From: GCA-2715965 sp047608975 | GTDB lineage: Bacteria > Verrucomicrobiota > Verrucomicrobiia > Limisphaerales > JAYPXF01 | Direction: 5' to 3' | NCBI GenBank assembly: GCA_047608975.1 | Contig: JBLFYM010000008.1 | Location: 18,684-82,683 of the forward strand | Length of the DNA: 64,000 nt | Shown: positions 35,356 through 44,385 of the stretch, piece after piece | Position numbering within the stretch: position 1 is the first letter of the stretch | Layout of the letters: the number at the start of each line of letters is the position of its first letter | Translations under genes and position numbers: made by a program | The notes under the pieces: generated by a model | The model's database searches: none | Seen by the model: only the letters and a program-made list of their open reading frames with translations | What the model was told of the DNA's origin: nothing

Positions 35356-35384
35356 TTGACTTGAATATGGGGGATACCCATATT
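35356..35384 (+). promoter_or_regulatory. Sigma-70-type rpoD promoter with an embedded palindrome
   Basis: TTGACT (35356-35361) and CATATT (35379-35384) are spaced by 17 bases, 43 bases before the rpoD start. Overlapping the spacer and the -10 box is a perfect inverted repeat, AATATGGG (35364-35371) and CCCATATT (35377-35384), separated by five bases. The palindrome has operator geometry. The promoter is inferred from spacing and consensus. Confidence 0.55.
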
Positions 35385-35427
35385 TCGCGGCTCTTTTGCG
35401 TCTCGCGAAATCTGTCGTACGGAACAT

Positions 35428-37608
35428 ATGCCCAAAACATCGGCCAAGAATAAGAAGCCGGCTCCTAAAAAAGCTGCACCCAAGAAATTCGCCAAAAAAG
35501 TAGCCAAAGCGAAAGCTTCTGCGGGGAAGAAGGCTACTGGTGCGACTTCGAAGAAGGCCACTCCCGAAAAGGCTGTCTCCAAGGCGGCAAAGAAGGTTGC
35601 TTCCAAGAAGACGGCTGCCCCGGCCAAGGCTGCGAAGAAGGTTGTCTCTAAAAAGACTGCCCCGGCGAAGGTTGCGGCCAAGAAGGTTGTCTCTAAAAAG
35701 ACTGCCCCGGCGAAGGTTGCGGCCAAGAAGGTTGTCTCTAAAAAGACTGCCCCGGCGAAGGTTGCGGCCAAGAAGGTGGTAAAGAAGGTGGCTGCACCTG
35801 CGAAGGTTGCAGCTCCAAAGAAGGCCACCAAAGATTCAGCGAAGGCAGGGCCGAAAGCTGCGAAATCAGGAGCTGCTGATCCGGCTGATTCCGGTGAAGA
35901 GGGGCCAAACGCTGCGGCGTTGTCCAAGGATGACCCGAACGCGATTCCTCAGCAGTTCAGCCTGAACGAGAAGATCAAGGAGCTGGTCAGACTTTCACAG
36001 GAGCAGGGCTACCTCACCTACAACGATATCAACGATGCTCTGCCTGACAGCATCGTTACGGCCGAAGATCTGGATGAGGTTTACATCAAACTTCGCAACC
36101 TGGAGATTGAGATCGTCGATCAGGCTGAAGTTGATCGGGTGAAACAACCTGAACCGGAAGAAGAAGAGGACAAGTCACGCCTCGACATCTTGGATGATCC
36201 GGTTCGTATGTATTTGAAGCAGATGGGCCAGGTCCAGCTGCTGACCCGCGAACAGGAAGTCGAAATTTCCAAGCGCATCGAGGAAAATGAGAATGAGGTC
36301 AAGCGGATCATCTACAGCTTCGGGTTTGCAGGCAAGGAGCACATTGCCCTCGCGGAGAAGCTGATTTCCGAACCTCCCAAGGAACGGTTTGATCGCGTGA
36401 TCGTCGACAAGAAGATCGAGAGCCGTGACAACCACATTCGTGCGTTGCGCCGGCTGGTGAAAGACGTTCGCAATCAGGACACCAGTGTCGATAAATACTA
36501 CGGCAACATGGTGAAGGCAGGCGAAAAGACGAAGAAGCGTTCAACGACCACTTTCAAGAAAGCGGACATCAAGCTGCAGAAGTATTTTCCCAAGTTTTTC
36601 TACAAGCAGAAGGTCATCGAAGAAATGACTCTGGTGGCTGAAAATATCCACGACAAAATCCAGATCAGTCGCCGATCGATTGAGGATCTGGAGCGCCACA
36701 AGAAATCTGCGCAGGCCCAGACCATCCTCCAGGCGGAGGAGCAGAAGGTTACCGCGCTTGAGGAATTTGTCCGGATGTGTTTCGCGGATTACACTGCGGC
36801 TTTCCGCGAGCTACAGCATTTTGCCGCCAAGGCGCTGCAGGCCAAGACTGAGATGGTTGAGGCCAATCTGCGCCTCGTGATTTCGATCGCCAAGAAATAC
36901 ACCAACCGCGGTCTCTCATTTCTGGATCTGATTCAGGAGGGGAATATGGGACTGATGAAGGCGGTTGAGAAGTTCGAGTATCGCCGCGGTTACAAATTCT
37001 CCACCTATGCGACCTGGTGGATCAGACAGGCCATCACCCGCTCGATCGCTGATCAGGCCCGGACGATCCGTATCCCGGTCCATATGATCGAAACGATCAA
37101 CAAGCTGATGCGCGTGCAGAAGCAGCTGATCCAAGATTTTGGTCGGGAAGCGACTCCGGAAGAGATCGCCGACGAAATGGAACTGCCGGTCGAGCGTGTT
37201 CGCGCGATCATGAAGATGGCGCAGCAGCCCATCTCGCTCCAGTCTCCGGTCGGTGACTCGGAAGACACGAACTTCGGTGATTTCATCGAGGACAAGACCG
37301 CTGAGAATCCCTCAGAGATGACGAGTTACAGCCTGCTGAAAGACAAGCTGGCAGACGTGCTCGACAGTCTTACCGAACGTGAACGCAAGGTTCTGGAACT
37401 CCGCTTCGGTCTTGCCGACGGGTATTCCCGAACGCTTGAGGAAGTGGGCAAGCAATTCAAAGTCACCCGCGAACGTATCCGTCAGATTGAAGCGAAGGCT
37501 CTCCGGAAAATGCGTCATCCGACGCGACTCCGCCAGTTGCAGGGCTTTATCGACACTGAAGAACTTGGTGCCCGTGCGGATCAGGCCTTCGCGGAAACAA
37601 AAACCTGA
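35428..37608 (+). CDS. rpoD: Housekeeping sigma factor RpoD with an H1-like N-terminal tail
   Basis: A 726-residue primary sigma factor. Residues 1 to about 145 are almost only Lys, Ala, Pro, Val, Ser and Thr, like eukaryotic linker histone tails or bacterial AlgP/HU extensions. Region 1.1 follows (about 177-235, FSLNEKIKELVRLSQEQGYLTY), then 1.2 (DPVRMYLKQMGQVQLLTREQEVEI), the non-conserved region, region 2 (NLRLVISIAKKYTNRG, IQEGNMGLMKAVEKFEYRRG, FSTYATWWIRQAITR), region 3 and region 4 (LTERERKVLELRFGL, TRERIRQIEAKALRKM). All core contacts and promoter-reading elements are present, so the protein should be the vegetative sigma factor. The tail may bind DNA non-specifically. A strong terminator follows. 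Confidence 0.93.
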   Translation: MPKTSAKNKKPAPKKAAPKKFAKKVAKAKASAGKKATGATSKKATPEKAVSKAAKKVASKKTAAPAKAAKKVVSKKTAPAKVAAKKVVSKKTAPAKVAAKKVVSKKTAPAKVAAKKVVKKVAAPAKVAAPKKATKDSAKAGPKAAKSGAADPADSGEEGPNAAALSKDDPNAIPQQFSLNEKIKELVRLSQEQGYLTYNDINDALPDSIVTAEDLDEVYIKLRNLEIEIVDQAEVDRVKQPEPEEEEDKSRLDILDDPVRMYLKQMGQVQLLTREQEVEISKRIEENENEVKRIIYSFGFAGKEHIALAEKLISEPPKERFDRVIVDKKIESRDNHIRALRRLVKDVRNQDTSVDKYYGNMVKAGEKTKKRSTTTFKKADIKLQKYFPKFFYKQKVIEEMTLVAENIHDKIQISRRSIEDLERHKKSAQAQTILQAEEQKVTALEEFVRMCFADYTAAFRELQHFAAKALQAKTEMVEANLRLVISIAKKYTNRGLSFLDLIQEGNMGLMKAVEKFEYRRGYKFSTYATWWIRQAITRSIADQARTIRIPVHMIETINKLMRVQKQLIQDFGREATPEEIADEMELPVERVRAIMKMAQQPISLQSPVGDSEDTNFGDFIEDKTAENPSEMTSYSLLKDKLADVLDSLTERERKVLELRFGLADGYSRTLEEVGKQFKVTRERIRQIEAKALRKMRHPTRLRQLQGFIDTEELGARADQAFAETKT
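35641..35775 (+). repeat. Three identical 45-bp tandem repeats inside rpoD
   Basis: The units are 35641-35685, 35686-35730 and 35731-35775, identical at all bases I checked. Each encodes VVSKKTAPAKVAAKK (residues 72-116). Degenerate relatives flank the array at 35590-35640 and 35776-35820, so the region probably expanded by slippage or unequal recombination. Confidence 0.9.
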
Positions 37609-37625
37609 CCAGTCTGTTTTTCACG

Positions 37626-37662
37626 AGAGCGTCGGTATCCCCGGCGCTCTTTTTTGTTTTTC
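37626..37662 (+). terminator. Intrinsic terminator of rpoD
   Basis: AGAGCGTCGG (37626-37635) pairs with CCGGCGCTCT (37641-37650), ten pairs with one G-T wobble and a five-base loop TATCC, then TTTTTGTTTTTC. It is 17 bases past the rpoD stop. This is the strongest terminator in the window. Confidence 0.9.
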
Positions 37663-37701
37663 TGTTTGCCCGTCTTTCCGCCCACCGTCAACGTTCCCGC
37701 C

Positions 37702-38475
37702 GTGTTGGATCGCAAACTCACGATCGAAGACATCAAGTCATTGAAAGGCACGCGGTTTCCCGCGTTGACCGCCTATGATTACGGGATGGCCAAACTGCTG
37801 GATGAAGCCGGTATTCCGCTGATTCTCGTGGGGGATTCGTTGGGAATGGTCGTGCTCGGTTATCCGGATACCACGCATGTGACCTTGGAGGAGATGGAAC
37901 ACCACACCCGAGCTGCCGCCCGGGCAAAACCCAAGGCGCTGCTCGTTGCGGATCTGCCGTATCACTCCTATGGGAGCAGCGAGGAAGCCCTGAGTTCCGC
38001 CCGCAGACTTGTTGCCGCTGGTGCCGACGCGGTCAAAGCCGAAGGCGGGCGGGAGATCGAACCACAGATTCGGGCGATTATTTCAGCTGGAATTCCTTTT
38101 CTTGGGCACCTGGGCATGCTGCCGCAACGGGTGATTGAAGAGGGGGGATACAAGATCAAGGGAAAGGACGCGGGCGAGCGGCGTGACTTGGTTGCCGACG
38201 CTCGCGCACTGGAGGCTGCCGGGGCATTTGGATTTGTATTGGAATTGGTTGCCCCCGACGCGGCGTGCGAGGTGACTGCAGCGATCAATGTTCCGACCAT
38301 TGGCATCGGCGCGGGAGCGGTATGCGATGGGGAGATTCTGGTGACCACTGACCTGTTTGGCACCTCACCCGACTACATTCCGCGGCACGTCCCACTTCAC
38401 CCTGATCTGACCGGTCGGATGAAGGAAATCGTGGCCGAATGGCGGGCTCAAATATTGAACAGCACCAGTCAATGA
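37702..38475 (+). CDS. panB: 3-methyl-2-oxobutanoate hydroxymethyltransferase PanB
   Basis: PanB transfers a hydroxymethyl group from methylene-tetrahydrofolate to 2-oxoisovalerate, the first step of pantothenate synthesis. The 257-residue protein has LTAYDYGMAKLLDEAGIPLILVGDSLGMVVLGY (with the Mg-binding Asp), KAEGG, and VPTIGIGAG with DGEILV. The frame opens at 37654, but the GTG at 37702 (VLDRKLTIEDIKSLKG) gives the usual length and clears the rpoD terminator. Its stop overlaps the moaC start (ATGA), although the pathways are unrelated. Confidence 0.92.
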   Translation: MLDRKLTIEDIKSLKGTRFPALTAYDYGMAKLLDEAGIPLILVGDSLGMVVLGYPDTTHVTLEEMEHHTRAAARAKPKALLVADLPYHSYGSSEEALSSARRLVAAGADAVKAEGGREIEPQIRAIISAGIPFLGHLGMLPQRVIEEGGYKIKGKDAGERRDLVADARALEAAGAFGFVLELVAPDAACEVTAAINVPTIGIGAGAVCDGEILVTTDLFGTSPDYIPRHVPLHPDLTGRMKEIVAEWRAQILNSTSQ

Positions 38476-38924
38476 GCGAACTGACGCATCTTGATAAGAG
38501 CGGCGCCGCCCGAATGGTGGACGTGTCCGCCAAACCCATTTCAAAACGCGAGGCAATTGCGCGTGGCTCCATCCGGTTGCGCTCGGAGACGATTGATCTG
38601 ATCGAAGCCAATCAGGTTTCGAAGGGGAACGTCCTCGCGACGGCCAAGTTGGCGGGAATCATGGCAGCGAAGAAAACCGGTGAACTGATCCCGCTCTGTC
38701 ATCCACTGCCGATTTCCCACGCGGATGTTTCTTTCGAAATCCCCACGACCCGGGATCGGATCGACATTACGGGCTCAGCAAAGATCACGGGGCAAACTGG
38801 CGTGGAGATGGAGGCGCTGACGGCAGTCAGCGTTGCGGCCCTGACTATCTACGACATGTGTAAAGCCGTGGATAAATCGATGGTGATCGAAGGTGTTGAA
38901 CTCGTAGGCAAGACCAAGCGGTAA
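38472..38924 (+). CDS. moaC: Cyclic pyranopterin monophosphate synthase MoaC
   Basis: MoaC works after MoaA in making the pterin precursor of molybdenum cofactor. The 150-residue protein begins MSELTHLDKSGAARMVDV, with conserved GELIPLCHPLPISH (the active-site region) and TGQTGVEMEALTAVSVAALTIYDMCKA. The ATG at 38472 overlaps the panB stop and gives the family length; longer starts are unlikely. It is followed after 9 bases by mogA, so two molybdopterin genes sit together, but moaA, moaD and moaE are not in the window. Confidence 0.94.
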   Translation: MSELTHLDKSGAARMVDVSAKPISKREAIARGSIRLRSETIDLIEANQVSKGNVLATAKLAGIMAAKKTGELIPLCHPLPISHADVSFEIPTTRDRIDITGSAKITGQTGVEMEALTAVSVAALTIYDMCKAVDKSMVIEGVELVGKTKR

Positions 38925-38933
38925 GGATTTTTC

Positions 38934-39419
38934 ATGGCGATAATAAGAGTTGGAATCATCACAGTTTCGGATCGGGCCTCGCAGGGCGTTTACGAAGATC
39001 TCGGCGGTCCACAAGTCCGTGCTGCCGCCGAGGGCCACGGTTGGACCGTGATCTCCGAGACTGTCGTTGGCGACGACAAGGAAGCGATTCAGCGTGCCAT
39101 TCGTGAAGCCATCGCCAAGGAATGCGGATTGATTTTGACCACCGGCGGAACCGGCGTCGCCCCGCGTGATTTTACCCCCGAAGCCATTCGGGAAATCGCC
39201 CAACGCGAGTTGCCCGGTTTTGGCGAAGTCATGCGAATGGAATCGTTGAAGATCACCCCCAACGCAATACTGTCCCGGAATCTCGCTGCCACCGTCGACA
39301 ATGCGCTGGTGATCGCTTTGCCTGGAAAGCCCAAAGGCGCGGTCGAGTGCCTCGGATTTGTAGTTGGCGCCATACCCCACTGCGTAAAGGTCGTGCAAGG
39401 CGTTCCCACCAGCTGCTGA
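38934..39419 (+). CDS. mogA: Molybdopterin adenylyltransferase (MogA/MoaB family)
   Basis: This enzyme adenylylates molybdopterin before molybdate insertion. The 161-residue protein has the MoCF_biosynth fold: VGIITVSDRASQGVYEDLGG, ILTTGGTGVAPRDFTPEA (the nucleotide-binding loop), PGFGEVMRM and ALPGKPKGAVECL. The family includes MogA and the related, sometimes inactive MoaB; length and motifs fit either, and I favour MogA because of moaC next to it. It ends a compact panB-moaC-mogA run. Confidence 0.88.
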   Translation: MAIIRVGIITVSDRASQGVYEDLGGPQVRAAAEGHGWTVISETVVGDDKEAIQRAIREAIAKECGLILTTGGTGVAPRDFTPEAIREIAQRELPGFGEVMRMESLKITPNAILSRNLAATVDNALVIALPGKPKGAVECLGFVVGAIPHCVKVVQGVPTSC

Positions 39420-39431
39420 TCGGATGTAACA

Positions 39432-39450
39432 GCGAGCGTGAGCGAGCAGA
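39432..39450. repeat. Copy of the GTGAGCGAG-type dispersed repeat
   Basis: GCGAGCGTGAGCGAGCAGA lies in the gap between mogA and the PSD1 gene. It shares the core GCRAGCGTGAGCGAG with the copies at 17041-17074 (inverted) and 44259-44273. Confidence 0.55.
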
Positions 39451-39545
39451 TTCCCTCATGAACGAACTCTACAGGTAACGAAGAGGGCTGCCTCGATGGG
39501 CAAAGAACCGATTGCATCAGCCCTTGGTTTACATAGTCTCCGAAG

Positions 39546-42500
39546 ATGCGGTTCCGATGGTTTCTGATGTTGAGTTTGTTCGTCGCGCAAGACACGCGCG
39601 CGACGGAAGAAATTAGTTTTGACCGCGATATTCGTCCGATTCTTTCTGAAAATTGTTTCTTCTGCCACGGTCCTGATGAAAAGAAGCGCAAAGCGGGACT
39701 GCGACTGGACATTCATTCCTCAGCGAAGGACGTCATCGGTCGGGGAGATTTGCAGAACAGTGAACTGCACCGCCGGATCCACGCCGGGGACGCCGACATC
39801 ATGCCGCCGCGTGATTCGAAGATATCTCTCTCCCCAAAAGAGAAAAGTCGGCTGACTCGCTGGATAGAGCAGGGCGGGCAATACGATGCGCATTGGGCAT
39901 TCGTGGCACCGAAGAAATGGGAACTTCCGCCGCTGCACGATTCAGATCAAACGTGGGCTCGGAACGGGATTGACCACTTCATTGCTGAGCGCCTGCGACG
40001 CGCAGGCTTGCGGCCGTCAGCCGCAGCTTCAAAGGAAACTCTCATTCGTCGTGTGTCCCTTGATCTGACCGGTCTTCCGCCCACGCTTACTGAGGTCGAT
40101 GCCTTTCTCGCAGATACCTCGGTGAAGGCCTTTGAGCGCGTTGCGGATCGATTGCTGGCCTCCCAACGGTTTGGTGAGCGCATGGCCTTGGTCTGGATGG
40201 ACATCGCGCGCTATGCCGACACAGGTGGTTACCAGGGTGATGTCGCGAAGACACAGTGGCCGTGGCGCGACTGGGTGATTGCTGCCTACAATCGGAATCT
40301 TTCATTCGAGCAATTTACCATCCAACAACTGGCCGGCGATCTGTTGCCCGACCGAACCCCGGAGATGCAGTTGGCGTCCGCCTTCAATCGGAACCACCGG
40401 ATCAACGATGAAGGCGGAATCATTCCCGAGGAATGGCGGATCGAGTACGTCGCCGATCGGGTGGAGACGACCGGGACGACCTGGTTGGGATTGACGGTCG
40501 GTTGCGCCCGTTGTCACAACCACAAATACGATCCGATCTCACACCGGGAGTATTATCAGATGTTCGCTTTCTTCAATAACGTGTCGGAGCAGGGAAAGAG
40601 TGGGAACGTGGCCCCCTTACCAAACATGGACGTCTACACCGGCGGCTCCGAAGGCGAACACGCGGAACTGAAGTCCCGGGCAGCGGATCTGAGAAAACAA
40701 GAACCGGCTGTAAAACGAGCCAAGAAGAAACGGGTGACCGATTGGACGGCTCGCGAACTCAAGCGCATCGCCGATGATTCCGTATTCTCCAACCTGCCAG
40801 CACCACTGCTCCATGCCCCGTTGGATTTCAAGCAGAAGAACTACTATTTCGATGCCCGCAATCGGAAGCGGAAACTCAATGCGGTGGGGCGTAGACTCCG
40901 CGCGGTCACCAGCAAGACCTCAGCCGGTGGTGTTCAGTTCACCCAAGGTGCGTATATTCGAACCGATAATCCGCATCCCGACGGCAAATTCTCCGCCGCC
41001 CGATCCACCACCTGGAGCATGCGCATCGGCGTGGCGGGTCGTGATTTGGCGAATGTCGAAGGCCCGATCGCTTGCGTGGTCGCAGACGATAAATCGGAAC
41101 TGGGTTACCAGATCCTCCTGGAAGATGTGGATGAAAAGAAGCCGTACCGGATCGTCGTGCGGATCCATCATGATGTCCGCGATTCCGATGGGATCGAAGT
41201 TGCGACCGGGCCCGCCATTGCGCGTAAGGGTGAGGCCCATTTGGCGGTGACTTATGACGGTTCTCGGCGAGCGTCTGGGATTCGGATCTACGTGAATGGC
41301 AAGGCCCTAAAACTTTCGGCTTCACTGGATTCCCTGACCGGCGAAGTGGAGACCGGCGCGTTGCTAGTGCTGGGGACGGATTCCGAAGCCCAATCCCGAG
41401 CCAATTTTCGGGATGCGACATTTTCCGGCGGACAACTGTTTGATCTGCAGGTGTTCGGTCAGGATTTGACCCCGCCCCAGGTCGTTGCCCTAGCGACGGC
41501 CGAGCCGGTCGATTCCATGTTTTTGGGAGGTGCCGAAGGTGACGTAAATCGTTTCCTCGAAACACACTATCTGAAAGCCGTGGACGCCGAGTATCAGCAG
41601 TTGCTGAAGAAGATCGCGCAGGCGGAAGCGGCATTGGCAAAGTTCGAGAAGACGAGCATCACCAAAGTGAGTGTGATGGATGAGCTCAAAATCGGCCGCC
41701 CCACCTACCTGCTGGAACGTGGTGCCTACGACCACCCGGATACGAATGAGGTGTTGGTGGCATCCACCTTCGCGACGCTCCCAGCGATGGCCGGCGATCT
41801 GCCGATGAACCGATTGGGGCTGGCAAAGTGGCTGTTCCAGGATGATCACCCGCTGACCGGTCGCGTGGCGATGAACCGCTATTGGCTGATGTATTTTGGC
41901 ACGGGACTGGTGAAGACGGTTGAAGATTTTGGTTCCCAGGGGGAACGGCCTTCCCATCAGGAATTGCTCGATTGGCTGGCTGTCGCGTTTCGCGAAAGCG
42001 GTTGGGATATCAAGGCCATGCAAAAACTGATCGTCATGAGTGCCACCTACCGGCAGTCGTCGAAGGTGACGCCCGAGCTGTGGGCTCGCGATCCGGAGAA
42101 TCGGCTGCTGGCGCGTGGTCCGCGCTTCCGTCTCTACGGGCAGGCGCTGCGCGATCAGGCCTTGGCGGTGAGTGGTCTTCTTAAGCCGGCCATCGGTGGA
42201 AAGCCCGTGATGCCTTACCAACCGGCCGGTCTTTGGGAGGATGTGAGTGCCAAAGGTGTGCAGTATCTCGTTGCCGACGGCGACGCACTTTATCGCCGGA
42301 GCATGTACACGTTTTGGCGCCGCACGGTGCCGCCTCCCTCGATGATGAATTTCGACAACGCTTCCCGTGAGATCTGTTCAGTGAAGTCTCCGCGGACGAA
42401 CACGCCTTTGCAGGCGATGAATCTCATGAATGATCCGCAGTTTGTTGAAGCCGCGCGCTGTCTGGCGGAGCGGATGATGCGAGAAGGCGGAGAGTCGGTC

Positions 42501-42749
42501 GAAGAGCGTCTTATCCACGGACATCGTCTCGTGCTTGCGCGCCGACCGGATGAAGCCGTGCTGCGCATTCTGAAACGCGGCTACGCGGACTACCGAACGC
42601 GTTTTGCCGCTGCCGAAAACGATGCCAAAGCATTCATTGCCTCCGGGAAATCAAAACCAGATGCCACCTTGGATGCGATCGAACTCGCAGCCAACACGGC
42701 CGTCGCCAACATTCTGTTGAACCTCGACGAGACGGTGACCAAAGAATAG
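39546..42749 (+). CDS. Planctomycete-type cytochrome c/DUF1549/DUF1553 protein with LamG-like insert
   Basis: A 1067-residue secreted protein (signal peptide about 1-19). The N-terminal planctomycete cytochrome c-like domain has the haem motif CFFCHG (CxxCH) followed by IMPPRDSKISLSPKE. The PSD1/DUF1549 domain runs to about 350 and contains GCARCHNHKYDPISHREYYQMFAFFNN. Residues about 430-650 look like a concanavalin/LamG-type jellyroll insert. The DUF1553 domain ends the chain (LGLAKWLFQDDHPLTGRVAMNRYW, then NTPLQAMNLMNDPQFVEAARCLAE). Such proteins occur in large numbers in Planctomycetes and Verrucomicrobiota and are thought to work with the DUF1501 partner that follows here after 25 bases. 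Their substrate is not established. Confidence 0.9.
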   Translation: MRFRWFLMLSLFVAQDTRATEEISFDRDIRPILSENCFFCHGPDEKKRKAGLRLDIHSSAKDVIGRGDLQNSELHRRIHAGDADIMPPRDSKISLSPKEKSRLTRWIEQGGQYDAHWAFVAPKKWELPPLHDSDQTWARNGIDHFIAERLRRAGLRPSAAASKETLIRRVSLDLTGLPPTLTEVDAFLADTSVKAFERVADRLLASQRFGERMALVWMDIARYADTGGYQGDVAKTQWPWRDWVIAAYNRNLSFEQFTIQQLAGDLLPDRTPEMQLASAFNRNHRINDEGGIIPEEWRIEYVADRVETTGTTWLGLTVGCARCHNHKYDPISHREYYQMFAFFNNVSEQGKSGNVAPLPNMDVYTGGSEGEHAELKSRAADLRKQEPAVKRAKKKRVTDWTARELKRIADDSVFSNLPAPLLHAPLDFKQKNYYFDARNRKRKLNAVGRRLRAVTSKTSAGGVQFTQGAYIRTDNPHPDGKFSAARSTTWSMRIGVAGRDLANVEGPIACVVADDKSELGYQILLEDVDEKKPYRIVVRIHHDVRDSDGIEVATGPAIARKGEAHLAVTYDGSRRASGIRIYVNGKALKLSASLDSLTGEVETGALLVLGTDSEAQSRANFRDATFSGGQLFDLQVFGQDLTPPQVVALATAEPVDSMFLGGAEGDVNRFLETHYLKAVDAEYQQLLKKIAQAEAALAKFEKTSITKVSVMDELKIGRPTYLLERGAYDHPDTNEVLVASTFATLPAMAGDLPMNRLGLAKWLFQDDHPLTGRVAMNRYWLMYFGTGLVKTVEDFGSQGERPSHQELLDWLAVAFRESGWDIKAMQKLIVMSATYRQSSKVTPELWARDPENRLLARGPRFRLYGQALRDQALAVSGLLKPAIGGKPVMPYQPAGLWEDVSAKGVQYLVADGDALYRRSMYTFWRRTVPPPSMMNFDNASREICSVKSPRTNTPLQAMNLMNDPQFVEAARCLAERMMREGGESVEERLIHGHRLVLARRPDEAVLRILKRGYADYRTRFAAAENDAKAFIASGKSKPDATLDAIELAANTAVANILLNLDETVTKE

Positions 42750-42774
42750 GCAGAACCTTTCCCCCACATTTGAA

Positions 42775-44223
42775 ATGAATCCCCTTGATCAATCGTTGCT
42801 CGATATCAACCGCCGCCACTTTTTCGGACGCAGTGCCGCAGGCATCGGAACTGCCGCGCTCGCTTCCCTTATGCCGGGTAAGCTTTCGGCGGGGACCGGC
42901 GGATCGGGAATCGGAGGCTTTCCCACTCACAATCCGAAGGTGAAGCGGATCATCTATCTGTTTCAGTCGGGAGCCCCTTCCCAGCTGGATCTCTTCGATC
43001 ACAAACCCGATTTGCACCGGCGTTTTGATCAGGACCTCCCGGACTCGATCCGAAAGGGCCAACGCCTGACCGGCATGACCTCTGGTCAGAAGCGTTTTCC
43101 GGTCGCCCCCTCGATCTTTGACTTCAAACCGCGCGGGAAATCAGGACTTACCATCAGCGAATTGATGCCGCATCTCCATTCCGTTGCCGATGAACTTTGC
43201 CTCGTGAAATCGATGCACACCGAGGCCATCAATCACGATCCCGCCATTACCTTCTTTCAGACAGGTTCACAGATAGCCGGTCGCCCGAGTATAGGTTCCT
43301 GGCTGTCCTATGGCTTGGGTTCGATGAACTCGGATCTGCCGGCGTTTGTCGCGATGACTTCCCAGGGCACGGGCCGACCGGGCGGTCAGCCGCTTTACGA
43401 TCGCTTGTGGGGAAGCGGATTTCTGCCGACGACTCATCAGGGTGTGAAGTTTCGAGGAGTCGGTGATCCAGTGCTCTACATCAACAACCCCGCCGGTATC
43501 GATCGTTCTCTTCGTCGCCGGATGCTGGATGACATTGCCGCCATCAACCAACGCAAACTGCAGGAATACGGCGATCCGGAAATCGCTACCCGGATCGCTC
43601 AGTACGAACTTGCCTATCGCATGCAGATGTCCGTCCCCGATCTCACCGACCTTTCGGATGAACCGGAGGCGACCTTTGAGGAATACGGTCCGGAATCGAA
43701 AAAGAAGGGATCGTTCGCTTTTAACTGCATCCTCGCCCGACGCCTGGCGGAACGGGATGTTCGTTTCGTACAGCTCTTCCACATGGGTTGGGATCAGCAC
43801 AAGGGACTGCCCGCCCAGATCAAGGGCCAGACCTTCGATACGGACCAGTCAACCGCTGCCCTGATCCGTGATCTCAAACGACGTGGACTGCTCGATGACA
43901 CTTTGGTCATCTGGGGCGGTGAGTTCGGTCGGACCGTCTACAGTCAGGGGACATTGACCAAGGAAAACTACGGGCGTGATCACCATCCCCGCGCGTTCTC
44001 GATGTTCCTTGCTGGCGCCGGGGTGAACAAAGGCACGATGTATGGCCAGACCGATGACTACGGATACAACGTCGTCGAAAACCCGGTTCACGTTCACGAC
44101 CTGCACGCCACCATTCTCCATCTGCTCGGGATCGATCACGAACGCCTCACCTACAAGTTCCAAGGCCGGCGCTACCGGTTGACCGACGTGCACGGCAAAA
44201 TCGTCAACGGACTTTTGGATTAG
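42775..44223 (+). CDS. DUF1501 (sulfatase-like) protein, Tat-type export signal
   Basis: A 482-residue protein of the DUF1501 family, with an alkaline-phosphatase/sulfatase-like fold. The N-terminus carries a twin-arginine-like signal (INRRHFFGRSAAGIGTAALASLMPG), suggesting folded export, which usually means a bound cofactor or metal. Typical family segments are RIIYLFQSGAPSQLDLFDHKP, LMPHLHSVADELCLVKSMHTEAINHDPAI, LVIWGGEFGRTVYS and GRDHHPRAFSMFLAGAGVNKGTMYG. It is the usual partner of the PSD1/DUF1553 protein upstream and is most likely in its operon. Exact reaction unknown. Confidence 0.9.
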   Translation: MNPLDQSLLDINRRHFFGRSAAGIGTAALASLMPGKLSAGTGGSGIGGFPTHNPKVKRIIYLFQSGAPSQLDLFDHKPDLHRRFDQDLPDSIRKGQRLTGMTSGQKRFPVAPSIFDFKPRGKSGLTISELMPHLHSVADELCLVKSMHTEAINHDPAITFFQTGSQIAGRPSIGSWLSYGLGSMNSDLPAFVAMTSQGTGRPGGQPLYDRLWGSGFLPTTHQGVKFRGVGDPVLYINNPAGIDRSLRRRMLDDIAAINQRKLQEYGDPEIATRIAQYELAYRMQMSVPDLTDLSDEPEATFEEYGPESKKKGSFAFNCILARRLAERDVRFVQLFHMGWDQHKGLPAQIKGQTFDTDQSTAALIRDLKRRGLLDDTLVIWGGEFGRTVYSQGTLTKENYGRDHHPRAFSMFLAGAGVNKGTMYGQTDDYGYNVVENPVHVHDLHATILHLLGIDHERLTYKFQGRRYRLTDVHGKIVNGLLD

Positions 44224-44258
44224 TAACAGGAAGACAGCGACCAGAGTGCACGTCGGCG

Positions 44259-44273
44259 GCGAGCGTGAGCGAG
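44259..44273. repeat. Copy of the GTGAGCGAG-type dispersed repeat
   Basis: GCGAGCGTGAGCGAG, then TGGATTGTCC, in the 162-base gap between the DUF1501 gene and the marR-type gene. Third intergenic copy of this core in the window. Confidence 0.55.
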
Positions 44274-44385
44274 TGGATTGTCCTGGAGAATTCCTTTGTC
44301 TCCATTCCCATGTCCCTGTTCTGTGTTCGGCTAAGGCCGTCACATCCGCTTTGTCTCAACCGGAGGAACCTCCGAAACCCGAATC

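Noticed and set aside
35641..35775. CRISPR or mobile repeat inside rpoD
   Set aside because: The units are directly adjacent, multiples of three, and continue the protein frame.
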